Part shown: positions 61,998 through 64,000 of the stretch, one piece after another
Layout of the letters: each line of letters starts with the position of its first letter
Numbering within the stretch: position 1 is the first letter of the stretch
Assembly (NCBI RefSeq): GCF_000350225.1
Contig: NW_005178667.1
Location: forward strand, 274,900 to 338,899
DNA: 64,000 nucleotides
From: Chondrus crispus
Lineage: Eukaryota; Rhodophyta; Florideophyceae; Gigartinales; Gigartinaceae
Direction of reading: 5' to 3'
The notes under the pieces: generated by a model
What the model was told of the DNA's origin: nothing
The model's database searches: none
The model's input: only the letters and a program-made list of their open reading frames with translations
Translations under genes and position numbers: made by a program

Positions 61998-63057
61998 ATA
62001 CGACCAACCGGGAAAGACGAAAGTAGCCTTTTCACTTTTACTGATGTCCCTCTTGTCCGGGCGTCTGGCTACAGGACGCCGGGACGGCGCTAAATACAGA
62101 GCGGGGAGTGGGCGGCGTCGGCGAGCTTGCAATCGTCCGCCGGCGCAAGTGTGACACGTGTGCGGTCGTGTGTACAGTAGTGCACGAATATTGACAGTTT
62201 CTGGGCAACAAGTACTGTACCGTTGGTACTGTAGATGCGAAAGATGCAGAATTCAGTCGTTCCTCCTCCAACAAACCTAATATTTCAATTAAAAAAGTCG
62301 CACACGTCACGTCCTACCATTTCTGTAACAGGGCTTCTGACGTAAAACCTCCGAGACGAGCTGCACCCATTTTACAGTTTGGAAGCTTTCTCTCATCTGA
62401 TATGTGGAATCACTACGTAACGTAAAGTAAGCTTTATACGATGTATCGTGTACGTACAGTTACAGTCGCAGCCGCCTTTCCCTCTCAGAGGAGAACGGGT
62501 CGAAGAATGTGAAGAAAGCGGAGGACGGAAAGGGCCCACACGCCGCCACACGCGCGCAGCGTGTGGTTCTCCTTCTGCCATTCGCTTGGGAACGCCGCGT
62601 TCCCATCGTTGAAAAAAAGTTTGGCAGGCGCATGTGCTTGCTTCAAACTTCGCGAACATATACATCCAAACATGGCTGTCCATGCTGTCTTAAAGGAGAC
62701 CCTGACGCCTTCGTAGGCATGCTTACCTTGTTGCACCACGGCTCAGTCCTTCATCATTCGCACAATACGTAATGTTCGAAGCACGCGATTCGGTCAAATT
62801 CTGACTTGGCATGAACGTTGATAATTCTTCCCTTGTCAACCAATGGACACTCCTAGGGCACCGCCAGTCACCCGGAGATCCCTTGAATGTAACAGTACAG
62901 TAGTATCTCCGCAGATGCAATGAGTCAGGCCTCCAGCATCGACTTGCGGCAATCCCCGCCTGTCCCTCTCCGCACCCCGTTTAAAAAGTCCTCATCGTTG
63001 TTCATTTCGACGCCGCCAACGTTCATCCTCCTCTGACAGCGAAGCCAACTTCGCGCC
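61998..63057 (+). other. Intergenic and upstream region of the second haloperoxidase gene
   Basis: No supported gene. Left of about 62400 are CTACTGTA and ACACGTGT motifs as in the LTRs. A TTTAAAAAG box at about 62981, roughly 75 bases before the ATG at 63058, may serve as TATA box of the gene to the right. Confidence 0.45.
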
Positions 63058-64000
63058 ATGAAATGCAAAGTCTCACTCTTCCTTTCTCTCCTGCTCTTGA
63101 GCACGGCCTTCACGGGCGCGGCTGGCCAAAACACCACCGCGACAGCCCCGACCTTGGCTGAAGTTCTCACCATCAGTGCCGCCCCAACCAACGAGGCTGT
63201 CCGCGCCTTGTTCCCCCCTTCCATCCTCTTTGCCCAGACCCCGATCGCCGTCCGCTATTCCCTCTTCACCTTTGTCGGTGAGTATGAAGCCGCGGCGGCC
63301 TGTGACCCGGTCGCCCTATCCTTCCTCGGCACCAAGGACCCCATCCCACCACGCCTTTGCACGCCGGACAACGCCGCCATCATCCAGTCCTACATCTCGC
63401 TGCACCTAGTTTCGTCAGAGTTCCCGGTCGAGGGGCGCAGATACGCCGCCTTCCTCGCCCGCGTCGGTCTGCAGCCATTCAGCATGTCAACGGACGAAAC
63501 TACCGCCGAGGGCTGGGCCCGGCGCTCTGCGCAGCGGCTGGAGGCGCACTTCAAGAGCGACGGGTGGAATTCGCTCGGCGACGCCACCCGCGCCGACTTC
63601 CGCAACCCCTTCGAGGACTCGATCAACTACCGCCCGCGCAACCCCGCGCACCTGTCGCCGGACGCACTGCGCTTCCCGCTCCGCTGGCAGCCGCTGCCCT
63701 TCTCCGTGGACGGGCGGGGCAACTACGCCCACCAGCGGCACGTGACGCCGCACCTGTCGCGGCGCGTGGCGCCTCTCGGGCTATCGCGGCGTGCCTTCCG
63801 CGCGGCGCGCGTGGAGGGCCCGTACGCGACGCCCGACCGGCGCGGCTCGCTGTCGCGCGGCGACGAGCGGGTGGCGCGGGCTCTGCTGCGCGACATGCTG
63901 GCGGCCACGCGCGGGCTGAGCGAGGAGCAGCGGGCCGTAATCGCGTTCTGGGACAACAAGTTCTTCTCGCTGGCGTCGTTCGCGTTCTTCTACGCGCGGG
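63058..64000 (+). CDS. Secreted vanadium-haloperoxidase / PAP2-superfamily protein, 5' part
   Basis: The ATG at 63058 (context cgcgccATGa) opens a signal peptide (MKCKVSLFLSLLLLSTAFTG), and the frame stays open to the window end, 314 codons. It aligns without gaps in most blocks with the protein at 13267: 'CDPVALSFLGTKDPIPPRLC', 'EFPVEGRRYAAFLARVGLQP', 'DGWNSLGDATRADF', 'FPLRWQPLPFSVDGRGNYAH', 'FWDNKFFSLASFAFFYA'. The vanadate-binding motifs would lie beyond the window, so activity cannot be judged. GC content, especially at third codon positions, is far higher than in the first paralogue. There is no intron in the visible part. Confidence 0.85.
   Translation, partial: MKCKVSLFLSLLLLSTAFTGAAGQNTTATAPTLAEVLTISAAPTNEAVRALFPPSILFAQTPIAVRYSLFTFVGEYEAAAACDPVALSFLGTKDPIPPRLCTPDNAAIIQSYISLHLVSSEFPVEGRRYAAFLARVGLQPFSMSTDETTAEGWARRSAQRLEAHFKSDGWNSLGDATRADFRNPFEDSINYRPRNPAHLSPDALRFPLRWQPLPFSVDGRGNYAHQRHVTPHLSRRVAPLGLSRRAFRAARVEGPYATPDRRGSLSRGDERVARALLRDMLAATRGLSEEQRAVIAFWDNKFFSLASFAFFYAR

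Overview
The window looks like nuclear DNA of a eukaryotic alga, most likely a florideophyte red alga of the Chondrus type. This is inference. It rests on two secreted vanadium-haloperoxidase-like genes, each readable as one uninterrupted exon, on a mitochondrially targeted glycine decarboxylase fragment, and on the abundance of LTR retrotransposons of several families. There is no operon structure or bacterial signal, and I recognised no tRNA, rRNA or CRISPR array.

Layout. 1-653 is the 3' part of an unrecognised membrane-protein gene. 1.9-4.1 kb holds decayed DNA-transposon sequence (a subterminal repeat array and a cysteine-protease-like ORF) fused to an orphan signal-peptide start. 4.1-5.15 kb (minus strand) is the 5' third of a glycine dehydrogenase (P-protein) gene, broken cleanly. 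5.6-12.5 kb is an almost intact Ty3/gypsy element (A) with 97% identical LTRs and a long antisense open frame behind pol. 13.3-14.8 kb is a complete secreted haloperoxidase-family gene lacking the usual PSGH histidine. 15.55-16.06 kb is a MITE with palindromic inverted repeats.

16.28-27.07 kb is a three-deep nest. A PIF/Harbinger element (transposase plus convergent Myb/SANT gene) contains a Mutator-like element (MULE transposase plus a J-domain protein gene). A Ty1/copia element sits in one TIR of the MULE, and a solo LTR with a perfect target duplication sits inside the J-domain gene.

27.7-62 kb is a graveyard: a broken DDE transposase, gypsy pol pieces, an unrecognised 762-codon frame with two stops (32.7-35.0 kb), gypsy element B without integrase (35.8-42.2 kb), a second solo LTR of the family seen in the nest (43.8-44.4 kb), a piggyBac-like remnant (45.5-46.5 kb), chromovirus element C with a chromodomain but no 3' LTR (46.6-54.6 kb), about 4 kb of GC-rich sequence with no gene I can support, and two large LTRs of family D in head-to-head inversion (58.4-61.0 kb), the right one followed by a gag start. 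At the right edge a second haloperoxidase-like paralogue starts at 63058 and runs off the window.

Only the haloperoxidase genes and the edge fragment look like host genes in working order. The rest is transposon-derived, and many long frames there are interrupted by single in-frame stop codons rather than by heavy erosion.
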